A stretch of DNA of 39,090 nucleotides from Bacteroides sp. (GTDB lineage: Bacteria > Bacteroidota > Bacteroidia > Bacteroidales > UBA7960): positions 1 to 39,090 of the forward strand of contig JAZBOS010000089.1 in assembly GCA_036351255.1 (NCBI GenBank), written 5' to 3'. The translations under genes and the position numbers were made by a program. The notes under the pieces are model-generated. The model ran no database searches and was not told the DNA's origin. It worked only from the letters and a program-made list of their open reading frames with translations. Below, piece after piece: positions 9,651-17,933 of the stretch. Positions within the stretch are counted from its first letter, which is position 1. Each line of letters opens with the position of its first letter.

Positions 9651-9851
9651 ATGTTAAACCCCATGAAAGGTGATGCAGTGCCGGTTAGCGAGGGCTTTCC
9701 GCATGCCGATGGGGCGGCAACAGCAAACATTCCGGTTGAATAAACCGGCGATGATGTGAATGTTTACCTGGGGTTCCAGTCGGCTGACAGCAATTGCATT
9801 ACGAAAGGCACTTTCATTTGGCAGGTTACGGCAGAACAGGCAGCAGGGTGA
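9651..9851 (+). pseudogene. Decayed C-terminal fragment of a DUF6266-like protein
   Basis: One frame reads as 66 protein-like codons broken by a TAA at 9741-9743. Before the stop it reads MLNPMKGDAVPVSEGFPHAD and on to IPVE; after it, TGDDVNVYLGFQSADSN and on to IWQVTAEQAAG, then TGA. The spacing (LNP-x-KG, ADG-x-A, IP, GDDV-x-VYLGFQSAD) recalls the C-terminal end of DUF6266-family proteins, which are common in Bacteroidota and often strain-variable. No start region or N-terminal two-thirds is present, since the upstream DNA is AT-rich with many stops. I conclude this is a remnant. The family name rests on memory of the motif pattern only. Confidence 0.5.
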
Positions 9852-9973
9852 TTCTAGAGGGAGACCACTTTCAGTGAGGGGGCTCTTTTCTCTTTCAGAA
9901 CCTGATTTTTCACTTTCGGGCTGAATTTTGGCACCCTGGGCAATTTTTGGTGATATATGGATTTGGGAACCAT

Positions 9974-9981
9974 TACCTTTG
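9974..9981 (+). promoter_or_regulatory. -7 element of the kinase-regulator unit, four bases from the ATG
   Basis: TACCTTTG matches TAnnTTTG perfectly and ends four bases (TTTC) before the ATG at 9986, implying a leaderless or near-leaderless mRNA. It also argues against the in-frame TTG at 9947 as the start. Confidence 0.5.
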
Positions 9982-9985
9982 TTTC

Positions 9986-11050
9986 ATGTTTGAAAATGAA
10001 AACCTTTTCAGGCGCCTGCTACGCATCTCACTGTATACCTCCCTGTTAATGGCGGTGGTGTCGGTGACGCCTTTTTTTACGGTGCAGCGTGAATTTTCGG
10101 CGAGTTTTTTCGTGTTTTTCATTCTGAGCCTGTTTTTTACCGTGCTGGTGATCTGGCAGATAAACATCGTGCTGGTTTATGTTTATGAGAAGCAAAGGGT
10201 GGGCAGGCGCTATTACTGGACACGTTACCTGCTGAGCTTTGTATTGACTGCCGTCATAGCGGGCTTGCTGATCGGGGTTTTTCATTCCCTGCCCTTGGCA
10301 GAGCGGATCAGGATAGAATCGGATATGGCGGCTCCCGAAAAGATCAGCATGATAAGACCTGTGTTTTCGACGTTTTTTATAAATCTGTTCGTGGTCTTTA
10401 TTCTTGAACTGGTTATCCTGCGTGAGAAGAAAGCCAAAATTGAGCTTGAGAATGCCCGCTTACGTGCAGAGAATGCTGAGGCCATCAACCAGCAACTGAA
10501 ACAACACATTCATCCGCATTTTTTGTTTAACTCTCTGAGTGTATTGAAGTCGCTGATTAATAAAAACCCTGATCTTGCTGAGGAATACCTGATCAAGCTT
10601 TCAGACTTTCTGCGTGTTTCGATCTCGGCGCGTGAGGCCAATGTGGTAAAACTGAGCGATGAATACAAGCTGTGCCTTGACTTCATTGAGATGCAAAAGA
10701 TTCGTTTTGGTGAAGCTCTGCACTTCAGGTTTGATATCCCCGAAGAGCAGCTTGAAAAGGGCTATGTTCCGGGCTTTTCGATGCAGGTATTGGTCGAGAA
10801 CGCCATTAAGCACAATGTGCTGACCGAGGATTCACCCCTTCACATCGTGGTGGATTGTGAGGGCGATTGGCTGCGGGTTAGCAACAACATTCAGAAAAAG
10901 CTGTCGGCTGAGCATACCACCAAGCTTGGTCTGACTAACCTGGCGGATCGTTACCGGATGGTATCGGGACACCGGGTGGAAGTGGAGGAGGCCGAAGGCC
11001 AGTTTAGTGTTAGGATAAAAGTACTTTTGGATGAAGATATTAATTATTGA
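9986..11050 (+). CDS. LytS-family sensor histidine kinase
   Basis: This 354-residue inner-membrane kinase (HisKA_7TM-less LytS/YehU type, His_kinase PF06580) would phosphorylate the adjacent LytTR regulator. Four hydrophobic segments lie in the first ~150 residues (LRISLYTSLLMAVVSV; FFVFFILSLFFTVLVIW; YLLSFVLTAVIAGLLIGVF; FFINLFVVFILELVI). A short coiled coil follows (EKKAKIELENARLRAENAEA), then the H-box HIHPHFLFNSL with the likely phospho-acceptor His178, and the N-box LVENAIKHNV with a weakly conserved G-box. The ATG at 9986 is preferred over an in-frame TTG at 9947, whose extension MVIYGFGNHYLCF is not family-like. It overlaps the response regulator by 20 bases, so the two are translationally coupled. 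The signal sensed is unknown; no extracytoplasmic domain is seen. Confidence 0.9.
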   Translation: MFENENLFRRLLRISLYTSLLMAVVSVTPFFTVQREFSASFFVFFILSLFFTVLVIWQINIVLVYVYEKQRVGRRYYWTRYLLSFVLTAVIAGLLIGVFHSLPLAERIRIESDMAAPEKISMIRPVFSTFFINLFVVFILELVILREKKAKIELENARLRAENAEAINQQLKQHIHPHFLFNSLSVLKSLINKNPDLAEEYLIKLSDFLRVSISAREANVVKLSDEYKLCLDFIEMQKIRFGEALHFRFDIPEEQLEKGYVPGFSMQVLVENAIKHNVLTEDSPLHIVVDCEGDWLRVSNNIQKKLSAEHTTKLGLTNLADRYRMVSGHRVEVEEAEGQFSVRIKVLLDEDINY

Positions 11051-11789
11051 AGATGAGCAGCATACGGCCAATGATCTGGCTTCTACCATTAAAAAGGTGG
11101 AAGTGGGGGCAGAGATCGTGGGTATCCTGAAGTCAGTGAAAGAGTCGGTGGCCTGGTTTGAACAAAACAGGATAAAACTGGACTTGATCTTTTCTGACAT
11201 CCAGCTTGGCGACGGGCTTAGCTTTGAGATCTTTAAGCAGGTCGACATCCATACGCCGGTGGTGTTTTGCACGGCTTACGATGAATATGCCCTGAATGCT
11301 TTTAAAGTTAACAGCATTCACTATATGTTAAAGCCCTTTAACAGCAAAACAGTGGTAGAAGCACTGAGCAAGTTTAGGGATCTGCGGAGCACCATGAGCC
11401 CCGATGTGCCCTCTTACCAAGCCATCCTCGACTTGCTGAACGAGCGAAAGCGGACCACTTCGGTGTTGGTATACCAGGGCGACAGGATCGTGCCGGTGAA
11501 ACTTGATGACATTGCCCTGAGTTTTATCCGTGATGAGATGACCCATATCATCACCTTCGACCAGAAGGAATACCGCCTGAACAAAAGCCTGGAGGAGATG
11601 GAGAAACTGTCGTCGGGCGAATTTTTTAGGGCTAACAGGCAGTTTCTGGTGAATCGTCGGGTCATTAAGGACTCCTCGCAATATTTTTCACGCAAACTGG
11701 TGGTAAACCTGAACATCCCCTTTGATGAAAAGATAACCATCAGTAAGACTAAGGTAATGGAGTATTTAAACTGGCTGGCGGAAAGTTAA
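11031..11789 (+). CDS. LytTR-family response regulator
   Basis: This is a 252-residue DNA-binding regulator. The receiver domain (1-120) has the acidic pocket IIEDEQ at 6-10, phospho-acceptor Asp56 in FSDIQLGDG, the conserved Thr in VVFCTAYDEYA and Lys in HYMLKPFN. The LytTR domain (about 145-250) shows VYQGDRIVPVKLDDIALSFI...EYRLNKSLEEMEKL...FFRANRQFLVNRRVI. It overlaps the kinase gene and reads toward the efflux operon 129 bases downstream, the usual arrangement for a regulator controlling its neighbour. A candidate binding site with two direct repeats 21 bp apart lies in that gap, and similar sequences upstream of the kinase suggest autoregulation. The regulator-target link is inference. 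Confidence 0.93.
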   Translation: MKILIIEDEQHTANDLASTIKKVEVGAEIVGILKSVKESVAWFEQNRIKLDLIFSDIQLGDGLSFEIFKQVDIHTPVVFCTAYDEYALNAFKVNSIHYMLKPFNSKTVVEALSKFRDLRSTMSPDVPSYQAILDLLNERKRTTSVLVYQGDRIVPVKLDDIALSFIRDEMTHIITFDQKEYRLNKSLEEMEKLSSGEFFRANRQFLVNRRVIKDSSQYFSRKLVVNLNIPFDEKITISKTKVMEYLNWLAES

Positions 11790-11800
11790 GGAAGATGTTT

Positions 11801-11869
11801 GTTTCACCGGGAAATTTGTCCGTTTCGCCCGAAAGTCAGTGCTCTTTAAATGGATAATCAGTAATTTTA
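11801..11869 (+). promoter_or_regulatory. Candidate LytTR operator and promoter of the efflux operon
   Basis: Two similar 14-mers, GTTTCACCGGGAAA (11801-11814) and GTTTCGCCCGAAAG (11822-11835), match at 10 of 14 positions and start exactly 21 bp apart, two helical turns. Each is itself a TTTC...GAAA dyad. LytTR regulators generally bind pairs of short direct repeats at about this period just upstream of the core promoter. A -7-like TAATTTTA at 11862-11869 follows, leaving an ~49-base leader before the tolC-like ATG at 11919. Confidence 0.5.
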
Positions 11870-11918
11870 CAAGCTGAAATAACGCAACCCGCAACTAAAA
11901 AAATCAAAATTTCGGAAT

Positions 11919-13220
11919 ATGACCAAGCATTTTTTTAAATCGTTTTTTACTCTTGTGTTTGTCCTTGGAGCCATTCATTGGCAGTGTCTCGCGCAGGAGC
12001 CCATGACCTTAAGTCTTGAGCAGGCCAGGGAATATGCCCTGGATTACAACAAGAACATGGCAAATGCCGAACTGGGTACCCAGGAAGCCCAAGCCAGGTT
12101 GAAAGAAACCATTGCCAACGGATTGCCCCAGATCAACGCCACTGTAGACTACTCGAACTTCTTTGGTTCGACTGCCACTTTGGGGGGGATGGGCGGTTTA
12201 ACCATTGAGTTTAATCCCACAAGCAACTTGAGCGTTTCTGTTGGCCAGCTTGTTTTCAGCGGAAGTTATATCGTGGGCATACAGATGGCCAAGCTATACC
12301 AGGAAGTGGCCGAAGCAAGCTATGAGAAAACGGAGCTTGACATCCTTCAGCAAGTTTCACAGGCCTATTACCTGGCGTTGATATCAGAAAGGTCGAGGGA
12401 ACTGGTGGAAGCCAACCTAATGAATATGCGCAGCATCCTTGAAAAGACCCGTACGATGGTCTTTGCCGGGGTGGCCGAAGAACTGGATTATGACCAGCTG
12501 GCGGTGCAGGTTTCGATGCTCGGCAACTCGCTGAGGTCGGCCGAGCGTCAGCAGGAGCTTGCCTATAATATGCTCAGGCTGCAGATGGGCCTTTCTGCAG
12601 AAGCAGAGATTATCTTGACGGATAAGCTGGAGAACCTTGCCGTGGGCAGTGACTTCTCGGCCCAGATTGCCAAGCCCTTTAGCTTGCGTGATAATGTCGA
12701 TTTCAAGCTTCTGGAACTTCAAACGGGGATGGCTGAAAAGCAGGTCAACATGGAAAGGTCAGCCTATCTGCCGACACTTACTGGCTTCTATAATTATACC
12801 GAGAAACTGATGAAGCCTGAATTTGACATCACCCCTAAACACGTGATCGGGCTTAATCTGGATATCCCCATTTTTTCGAGCGGGGTGAGAAAAGCCAAGG
12901 TAGACCAGGCTCGGATTAATCATGAGATTGCACTCAATCAACAGGAACTTGTGGTGGAACAATTGCTGATTCAAGAGAAACAGTTGCGCTACAATCTAAA
13001 TACCGCTATGGAGCAATACGAGAGCGAAGTGGCCAACCTAGAGGTCGCCCGACGGGTGAACAAGAATATCAATAACAAGTATGAGCAAGGCCTGGTTTCG
13101 AGCCTTGACCTGATCACCGCCAACGGCAATTATCTGCAGGCGGAAGGCAGCTACATCAATGCGGTGATGCAACTGCTTGAGGCCAGCCTGGCACTCAACA
13201 AACTATTGAACGGTTTTTAA
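11919..13220 (+). CDS. TolC-family outer-membrane efflux protein
   Basis: This 433-residue protein has a signal peptide (MTKHFFKSFFTLVFVLG...CLAQ, cleavage near residue 26) and two repeats of the outer-membrane efflux protein (OEP) fold. The OEP fold forms the outer-membrane beta-barrel and periplasmic alpha-tunnel of tripartite pumps. Visible family features are the helical N-terminal repeat (SLEQAREYALDYNKNMANAELGTQEAQARLKE), TSNLSVSVGQLVFSGSYIVGI for barrel strands, and the C-terminal repeat ending NKYEQGLVSSLDLITANGNYLQAEGSYINAVMQLLEASLALNKLL. It is first in the operon tolC-MFP-RND-PII-like, and the next start is 56 bases downstream. Its substrate cannot be told from sequence. Confidence 0.94.
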   Translation: MTKHFFKSFFTLVFVLGAIHWQCLAQEPMTLSLEQAREYALDYNKNMANAELGTQEAQARLKETIANGLPQINATVDYSNFFGSTATLGGMGGLTIEFNPTSNLSVSVGQLVFSGSYIVGIQMAKLYQEVAEASYEKTELDILQQVSQAYYLALISERSRELVEANLMNMRSILEKTRTMVFAGVAEELDYDQLAVQVSMLGNSLRSAERQQELAYNMLRLQMGLSAEAEIILTDKLENLAVGSDFSAQIAKPFSLRDNVDFKLLELQTGMAEKQVNMERSAYLPTLTGFYNYTEKLMKPEFDITPKHVIGLNLDIPIFSSGVRKAKVDQARINHEIALNQQELVVEQLLIQEKQLRYNLNTAMEQYESEVANLEVARRVNKNINNKYEQGLVSSLDLITANGNYLQAEGSYINAVMQLLEASLALNKLLNGF

Positions 13221-13276
13221 AACATGAGGGTAATTAAACTGAAAATAAACGACTTAGTCACAATAATTTTTGAAAA

Positions 13277-14338
13277 ATGAAAATCAAAAGCATTTTTAAG
13301 CTCAGCCTAATAGCTTTGTTGCCCGGCATTATGCTCGGAAGTTGCACTTCCAAAAAACAGGATGCAGCCGCCCAGGAGGACGATTCGGCAACCCGTGTTG
13401 AAGCAGTCAGGGTGCAAGAACTTGCGTACCGTGAAATTTCACGTACAGCAACTTATACTGCACATTTGCAAGCCTTCAAAGAAGTGCACCTGGCCTCGGC
13501 TTCTCCGGGCCGTATTGAACGGATTACCGTGGAAGCAGGCCAGCGTTTTTCGCAGGGACAGGTACTGGTAGAAATGGATAAGACTCAACTAAAGCAGGCT
13601 GAGATACAGCTGGCAAGCCTTGAAGTGGAATTCCAAAGGCTGGATACCCTGCGCAAGGCGGGGAGTATCTCGCAGCAGCAGTTTGACCAGGTGAAGACTC
13701 AATACGATATGGCCAAGTCAAACGTTGAGTTCCTCATGGAGAATACCCGTTTGGTGGCCCCTTTTTCAGGTGCCGTATCAGGCAAATACTATGAGAACGG
13801 TGAAATGTTTTCGGGCGCCCCCAATACACAGGCTGGCAAAGCCGCCATCCTTTCGCTGGTGCAGACCAGCAGGCTCAAAGCCATTGTGAATGTTGCCGAG
13901 CGTTATTACCCACAAATTAAACGGGGATTGGAAGTAAAAATCACGACCGACGTTTTCCCGGGCGAAGTGTTTTTGGGAACCGTATCGATGATTTACCCCA
14001 CGATTGATCCTGCCACGCGTTCTTTTAAAGTGGAACTGACCGTCCCCAATGCCCAGGAAAAACTCCGGCCGGGGATGTTTGCCAGGGCTACCCTTGAACT
14101 TGACCAGGTAAAGGTCTTCCTGGTGCCTGCGCTGGCAATCCTAAAGCTCCAGGGCTCGAATGAGCGTTACATTTTCCTGGAAGAAAGCGGTAAGGCCAAA
14201 CGGGTTGCCGTTGAACTGGGCGACCGCTTTGACGATATGGTTGAACTTATCACCGACGAGATTAAACCAGGCGACCGTGTCATTGTGGCTGGTCAGGCCA
14301 GGCTGGTTGACGGGGCTGCAGTAAGTGTTGAGCAATAA
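13277..14338 (+). CDS. RND efflux periplasmic adaptor (membrane fusion) lipoprotein
   Basis: This 353-residue adaptor bridges the inner-membrane pump and TolC. The signal peptide ends in the lipobox LGSC (Cys23), so it is lipid-anchored in the inner membrane facing the periplasm, as in AcrA. Domains in order are a lipoyl half-motif (ASASPGRIERITVEAGQRFSQGQVLVEMDKTQLKQAE, about 75-110), a short alpha-hairpin (SLEVEFQRLDTLRKAGSISQQQFDQVKTQYDMAKSNVE, about 115-155), the second lipoyl half (LVAPFSGAVSGKYYENGEMF), and beta-barrel and membrane-proximal domains ending LVDGAAVSVEQ. The hairpin is short, as is common in Bacteroidota pumps. It is second in the operon, 44 bases before the pump gene. Confidence 0.94.
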   Translation: MKIKSIFKLSLIALLPGIMLGSCTSKKQDAAAQEDDSATRVEAVRVQELAYREISRTATYTAHLQAFKEVHLASASPGRIERITVEAGQRFSQGQVLVEMDKTQLKQAEIQLASLEVEFQRLDTLRKAGSISQQQFDQVKTQYDMAKSNVEFLMENTRLVAPFSGAVSGKYYENGEMFSGAPNTQAGKAAILSLVQTSRLKAIVNVAERYYPQIKRGLEVKITTDVFPGEVFLGTVSMIYPTIDPATRSFKVELTVPNAQEKLRPGMFARATLELDQVKVFLVPALAILKLQGSNERYIFLEESGKAKRVAVELGDRFDDMVELITDEIKPGDRVIVAGQARLVDGAAVSVEQ

Positions 14339-14382
14339 ACCCCGGAGTTGAAAAATGTTTTCTGACTTAATAATTTTTTACA

Positions 14383-17300
14383 ATGAGTATATATAAGAAC
14401 GCAGTCAACAAGCCTATCACCACCATAATGATCTTCATCGGGGTGATCGTGCTGGGGATCTATTCGCTGATCTATATGCCTGTTGACCTGTTTCCTGAAA
14501 TGGATCCGCCCTATATTTCAGTCATTACGAGCTATCCCGGGGCCAACGCCAGTGACATAGAGGTGAATGTGACTCGTCCATTGGAGGATTCTTTCAATAG
14601 CATTGACAACCTCAAGGAGATCACCTCCACTTCTAGCGATAACCTCTCGGTGATTTTTATGGAATTTGAATGGGAGTCGGACTTGAATGAAGCATCCAAC
14701 GAGATCAGGAGTGCACTCGACCTGATGTTCGACTACCTTCCCGATGGGGTAAGCCGGCCCACCGTGTTTAAATTTGATTTAAGCATGATGCCCATCGCCG
14801 TTTATGCGGTGAAGGCAAGCGAAAGTTACCTGGGGCTCGAACGCATCCTGGAAGAGGTCATTGTAAACCCATTGAACCGGATTGACGGTATTGGATCGGT
14901 GATGGTGATCGGAACGCCTGAACGCAGGATCTACGTGGAAGCCGACCCCGTTAAACTCGATGCCTACAACCTTTCTGTTGAGCAAATTGGCAATGCCATC
15001 CAGGCTGAAAACCTAGATATGCCCTCGGGCAATATCAAAATGGGAAAGATGGATTACCAACTGCGGGTAGAAGGCGAGGTCGGGGAGAGCTATGAGCTTG
15101 AGAACCTCGTCGTAGGGCACTTCCAGGGCAGTTCCATTTTGTTGAAGGACGTGGCCGCCGTGCGTGATACCATCAAGGATGTGATGCTTGAGTCAAGGAT
15201 CGACGGTAGCCAGGGTGTGCGTATGATGATCATGAAACAGTCGGGCGCAAACACCGTAAAAATTGCCAAAGATGTTAGGAACGCCATCAAGGAACTGGAG
15301 AAGAACCTTCCTCCCGACGTGGAGGTGCTGGAGGTAATGGACTCCTCGGAATTTATCAGCGATTCGGTTAGCAACCTGACAAGAACAATGCTTTGGGCGC
15401 TATTGTTTGTTGTGCTCGTGGTGCTTTTCTTCCTTGGGAAATGGAGGGCCACTTTCATTGTGGTACTGACCATTCCCATCTCGCTGATCGTAGCATTTAT
15501 CTACCTGTTTGTAACGGGCGGCTCGCTTAACGTCATATCACTGGCATCCATGTCGATTGCCCTGGGTATGGTGGTCGACGACGCTATCGTGGTCCTTGAG
15601 AATATTACAAAACACATTGAGCGGGGAACGAGTCCGCGTGAGGCGGCCATCTATGCCACCAACGAGGTCTGGCTCTCGGTCATCATTACCACTCTGGTAG
15701 TTGTGGCCGTATTCTTCCCGCTGACCCTCGTGGGCGGTATGACCGGGGTATTGTTTAAGCAGCTGGGATGGATCGTTTCTATTACGGTAACCACCTCAAC
15801 CATCGCAGCCATTACACTGACGCCAATGCTTGCATCGAAACTTCTGGGCCTGAAAGCCAAAAGAAGGGTGCCCCTGCCCATTTCACACGAAAAAGTGGTG
15901 GAACCTTTCATTGCATGGGTTGAAGGCTTCTATGAGAAAACCCTGAGGTTTGCCCTTGTACATAAGAAATTGGTGCTGATCCTTGCACTAGTCCTTTTCG
16001 TTGGTTCATTATTCCTGATGCGATTTGTAACCACTGAATTTATGCCCGAATCGGACGAAGGGCAATTGACCGTTGAAATAGAATTGACCACCGGATTGCG
16101 AGTTGAAGAAACGATGAAGGTGGCTGATCGTATTGAAGCCATTATGGTGGAAAGGTATCCTGAAGCAGAAATCCACGCAATGATGGCAGGCTCGGATGAT
16201 GAGGGCGGTATGGCTGGCCTGTTTGGCCAGCAGGGTTCAAATACCATCAGCGTGATGATGCGCCTGAAGGACCTGAATGCAAGGAACCGGTCGGTGTGGG
16301 AAATTGCTGATGATTTCAGGGCACAGCTCGACCAGATTCCCGAAGTGGTTGAATATGCAGTGAGTACTGGTGGTATGAATTTTGGCAGTAGCACGGTCGA
16401 CGTCGAGATCTTTGGATATGATTTCGAAGTCACCAGCCGCCTAGCCCACGAGATTAGGGAAAAGATAGAAGCCATTCCGGGGGCTCAGGATGTAAAAATC
16501 AGCCGCAAGGACGACCGCCCTGAACTTCAGGTGGTGCTCGACCGCAAGAAAATGGCCGAGAACGGGCTGAATACCGCAATGGTTTCAGCTGCCCTTCGTA
16601 ACCGGGTGGCTGGTATGACGGCCTCTATTTTCAGGGAAGAAGGGGAAGAATATGAAATCATCGTCAGGTTTGGCGAGGAGTTCAGAAGCTCTATTTCCGA
16701 CCTTGAATCGTTTTCCATTAACAGCCCCATGGGCACCAGGGTAAACCTGGGTGAGATCGGGGAGGTGCAGGAATACTGGAACCCGCCAAACATTGAAAGA
16801 AAACGCAGGGAAAGAGTGGTGACCGTTTCAGCCGCACCCTCAGGCATAGCACTTGGGACCCTTGCTGAACAGATCAACACCATCGTCGAAAATACCGATG
16901 TTCCCCAGGGTATTTTGGTTAACGTAGGAGGCGCCTTCGAGGATATGATGGACTCGTTTATGGACCTGGGTCTGCTGTTGCTGATCAGTATTATCCTGGT
17001 ATTCCTGGTCATGGCCTCGCAGTTCGAATCGTTTGTGATGCCCTTTGTCATTATGTTCTCCATTCCCTTCTCGTTTACCGGCGTCATCCTGGCCCTGCTG
17101 ATCACCAATACCACCCTCAGCGTCATTGCTGGACTGGGAGCCGTACTGCTTATTGGTATCGTGGTGAAGAACGGGATTGTGCTGGTGGACTACATCAACC
17201 TGATGCGCGACCGGGGATATGCCCTCAATGAAGCCATTGCCGTATCAGGCAGGCTGCGTCTGCGACCAGTTCTAATGACTGCTTTCACTACGATTCTGGC

Positions 17301-17508
17301 GATGCTGCCATTGGCCCTGAGCAGGGGCGAAGGCTCGGAGATCTGGAGCCCAATGGGTATTGCCCTGATCGGCGGTCTGGTGTTCTCAACCATTGTCACG
17401 ATGGTGCTGGTACCTGTGGTGTATGGTCTTGTCTCACGCCGGGGCGAACGTGACAAAATGAGTAAGGTCCGGGAGAAGTTTACCTTTTTAAACGAATCTA
17501 ACAGTTAA
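14383..17508 (+). CDS. RND-superfamily multidrug efflux permease (HAE1/AcrB type)
   Basis: The 1041-residue pump has the standard RND layout: TM1 (ITTIMIFIGVIVLGIYSLIYM), a large periplasmic loop, TM2-6, TM7 (KLVLILALVLFVGSLFLMRF), a second loop, and TM8-12. The proton-relay residues are intact: Asp399-Asp400 in SIALGMVVDDAIVVLENI (TM4) and Lys929 in IGIVVKNGIVLVDYIN (TM10). The presence of both Asp residues and the absence of CzcA/CusA metal motifs suggest an organic-substrate (HAE1-like) rather than heavy-metal pump, but the substrate is unknown. The ATG begins the canonical MSIYKNAVNKP. It is followed 5 bases later by the small PII-like gene, unusual for a drug pump and more often associated with metal pumps. 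Confidence 0.95.
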   Translation: MSIYKNAVNKPITTIMIFIGVIVLGIYSLIYMPVDLFPEMDPPYISVITSYPGANASDIEVNVTRPLEDSFNSIDNLKEITSTSSDNLSVIFMEFEWESDLNEASNEIRSALDLMFDYLPDGVSRPTVFKFDLSMMPIAVYAVKASESYLGLERILEEVIVNPLNRIDGIGSVMVIGTPERRIYVEADPVKLDAYNLSVEQIGNAIQAENLDMPSGNIKMGKMDYQLRVEGEVGESYELENLVVGHFQGSSILLKDVAAVRDTIKDVMLESRIDGSQGVRMMIMKQSGANTVKIAKDVRNAIKELEKNLPPDVEVLEVMDSSEFISDSVSNLTRTMLWALLFVVLVVLFFLGKWRATFIVVLTIPISLIVAFIYLFVTGGSLNVISLASMSIALGMVVDDAIVVLENITKHIERGTSPREAAIYATNEVWLSVIITTLVVVAVFFPLTLVGGMTGVLFKQLGWIVSITVTTSTIAAITLTPMLASKLLGLKAKRRVPLPISHEKVVEPFIAWVEGFYEKTLRFALVHKKLVLILALVLFVGSLFLMRFVTTEFMPESDEGQLTVEIELTTGLRVEETMKVADRIEAIMVERYPEAEIHAMMAGSDDEGGMAGLFGQQGSNTISVMMRLKDLNARNRSVWEIADDFRAQLDQIPEVVEYAVSTGGMNFGSSTVDVEIFGYDFEVTSRLAHEIREKIEAIPGAQDVKISRKDDRPELQVVLDRKKMAENGLNTAMVSAALRNRVAGMTASIFREEGEEYEIIVRFGEEFRSSISDLESFSINSPMGTRVNLGEIGEVQEYWNPPNIERKRRERVVTVSAAPSGIALGTLAEQINTIVENTDVPQGILVNVGGAFEDMMDSFMDLGLLLLISIILVFLVMASQFESFVMPFVIMFSIPFSFTGVILALLITNTTLSVIAGLGAVLLIGIVVKNGIVLVDYINLMRDRGYALNEAIAVSGRLRLRPVLMTAFTTILAMLPLALSRGEGSEIWSPMGIALIGGLVFSTIVTMVLVPVVYGLVSRRGERDKMSKVREKFTFLNESNS

Positions 17509-17513
17509 ATCCT

Positions 17514-17807
17514 ATGAAAGCAGTGATGATCATGTTCAACCAGGCCAATGGCGAAAAGGTGGAGTTTATTTTCGACCGCCTTGACATCAGGGGTTATACC
17601 TGGTGGAATGAAGTGCAGGGTCGTGGTTCAGAGACCGGTGAGCCCCGTAAGGGAACCCATACCTGGCCCGAACTTAACTCAGCGGCAATGACCATCGTCC
17701 CCGACGAAATGGTCGATCCCCTCCTGGATGCCATCCAAAAGTTGGATGAAGTGAACAAGGAAGTGGGCATTCGTGCCTTTGTGCTGAACGTTGAGAAGCA
17801 ATACTAA
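17514..17807 (+). CDS. Small PII-like protein, last gene of the RND operon
   Basis: The 97-residue protein starts 5 bases after the pump stop codon. It opens with a beta strand (MKAVMIMFNQ), has a long loop rich in Trp, Gly and Arg (RGYTWWNEVQGRGSETGEP...GTHTWPELNSA), then strand (AAMTIVPDEM), helix (VDPLLDAIQKLDEVNKEV) and strand (GIRAFVLNVEK). This beta-alpha-beta order with a mid-protein loop resembles the GlnB/CutA/PII-like ferredoxin fold, in which trimers bind small ligands and regulate a neighbouring membrane protein. It lacks the classical GlnB T-loop uridylylation tyrosine context. A pump-modulating role is inferred only from position. The fold assignment is moderate and the product name is uncertain. 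Confidence 0.7.
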   Translation: MKAVMIMFNQANGEKVEFIFDRLDIRGYTWWNEVQGRGSETGEPRKGTHTWPELNSAAMTIVPDEMVDPLLDAIQKLDEVNKEVGIRAFVLNVEKQY

Positions 17808-17865
17808 AAGAATGACATAATTATTCTTCCCTTTTTGGTTTTTGATTCACTTCAGTTAAATGATG

Positions 17866-17916
17866 ATGCCCCGTGGCAAATGCTTTACCTGCATTTGCCA
17901 CGGGGCATTGTTTTTC
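17866..17916 (+). terminator. Intrinsic terminator of the efflux operon
   Basis: A perfect 17-bp inverted repeat, ATGCCCCGTGGCAAATG (17866-17882) and its complement (17892-17908), flanks a 9-base loop and is followed by TGTTTTTC. On the minus strand no T-run follows, so it mainly ends the plus-strand operon. Confidence 0.9.
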
Positions 17917-17933
17917 GGGGCTGAAGATCTGGT

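Larger units (their letters stand above)
9367..9985. other. 619-base spacer between helicase and histidine kinase genes
   Basis: The first ~230 bases are AT-rich with no readable gene. A nested hairpin lies at 9600-9642, and a decayed coding fragment at 9651-9851 is annotated separately. The last ~100 bases hold pyrimidine-rich CTTTC repeats (9866, 9890, 9911) and the promoter of the kinase gene. No RNA gene was recognised. Confidence 0.5.

Noticed and set aside
9947..9985. TTG start giving a 13-residue N-terminal extension of the histidine kinase
   Set aside because: The ATG at 9986 follows a perfect -7 element and gives the family-like N-terminus; the extension does not.
14383..17508. Heavy-metal (CzcA/CusA) RND pump
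   Set aside because: The Asp-Asp pair in TM4 and lack of metal-site methionine clusters fit HAE1 better, though the substrate remains open.
17514..17807. Classical GlnB nitrogen regulator
   Set aside because: No T-loop tyrosine motif and the loop sequence differs; only PII-like fold is claimed.
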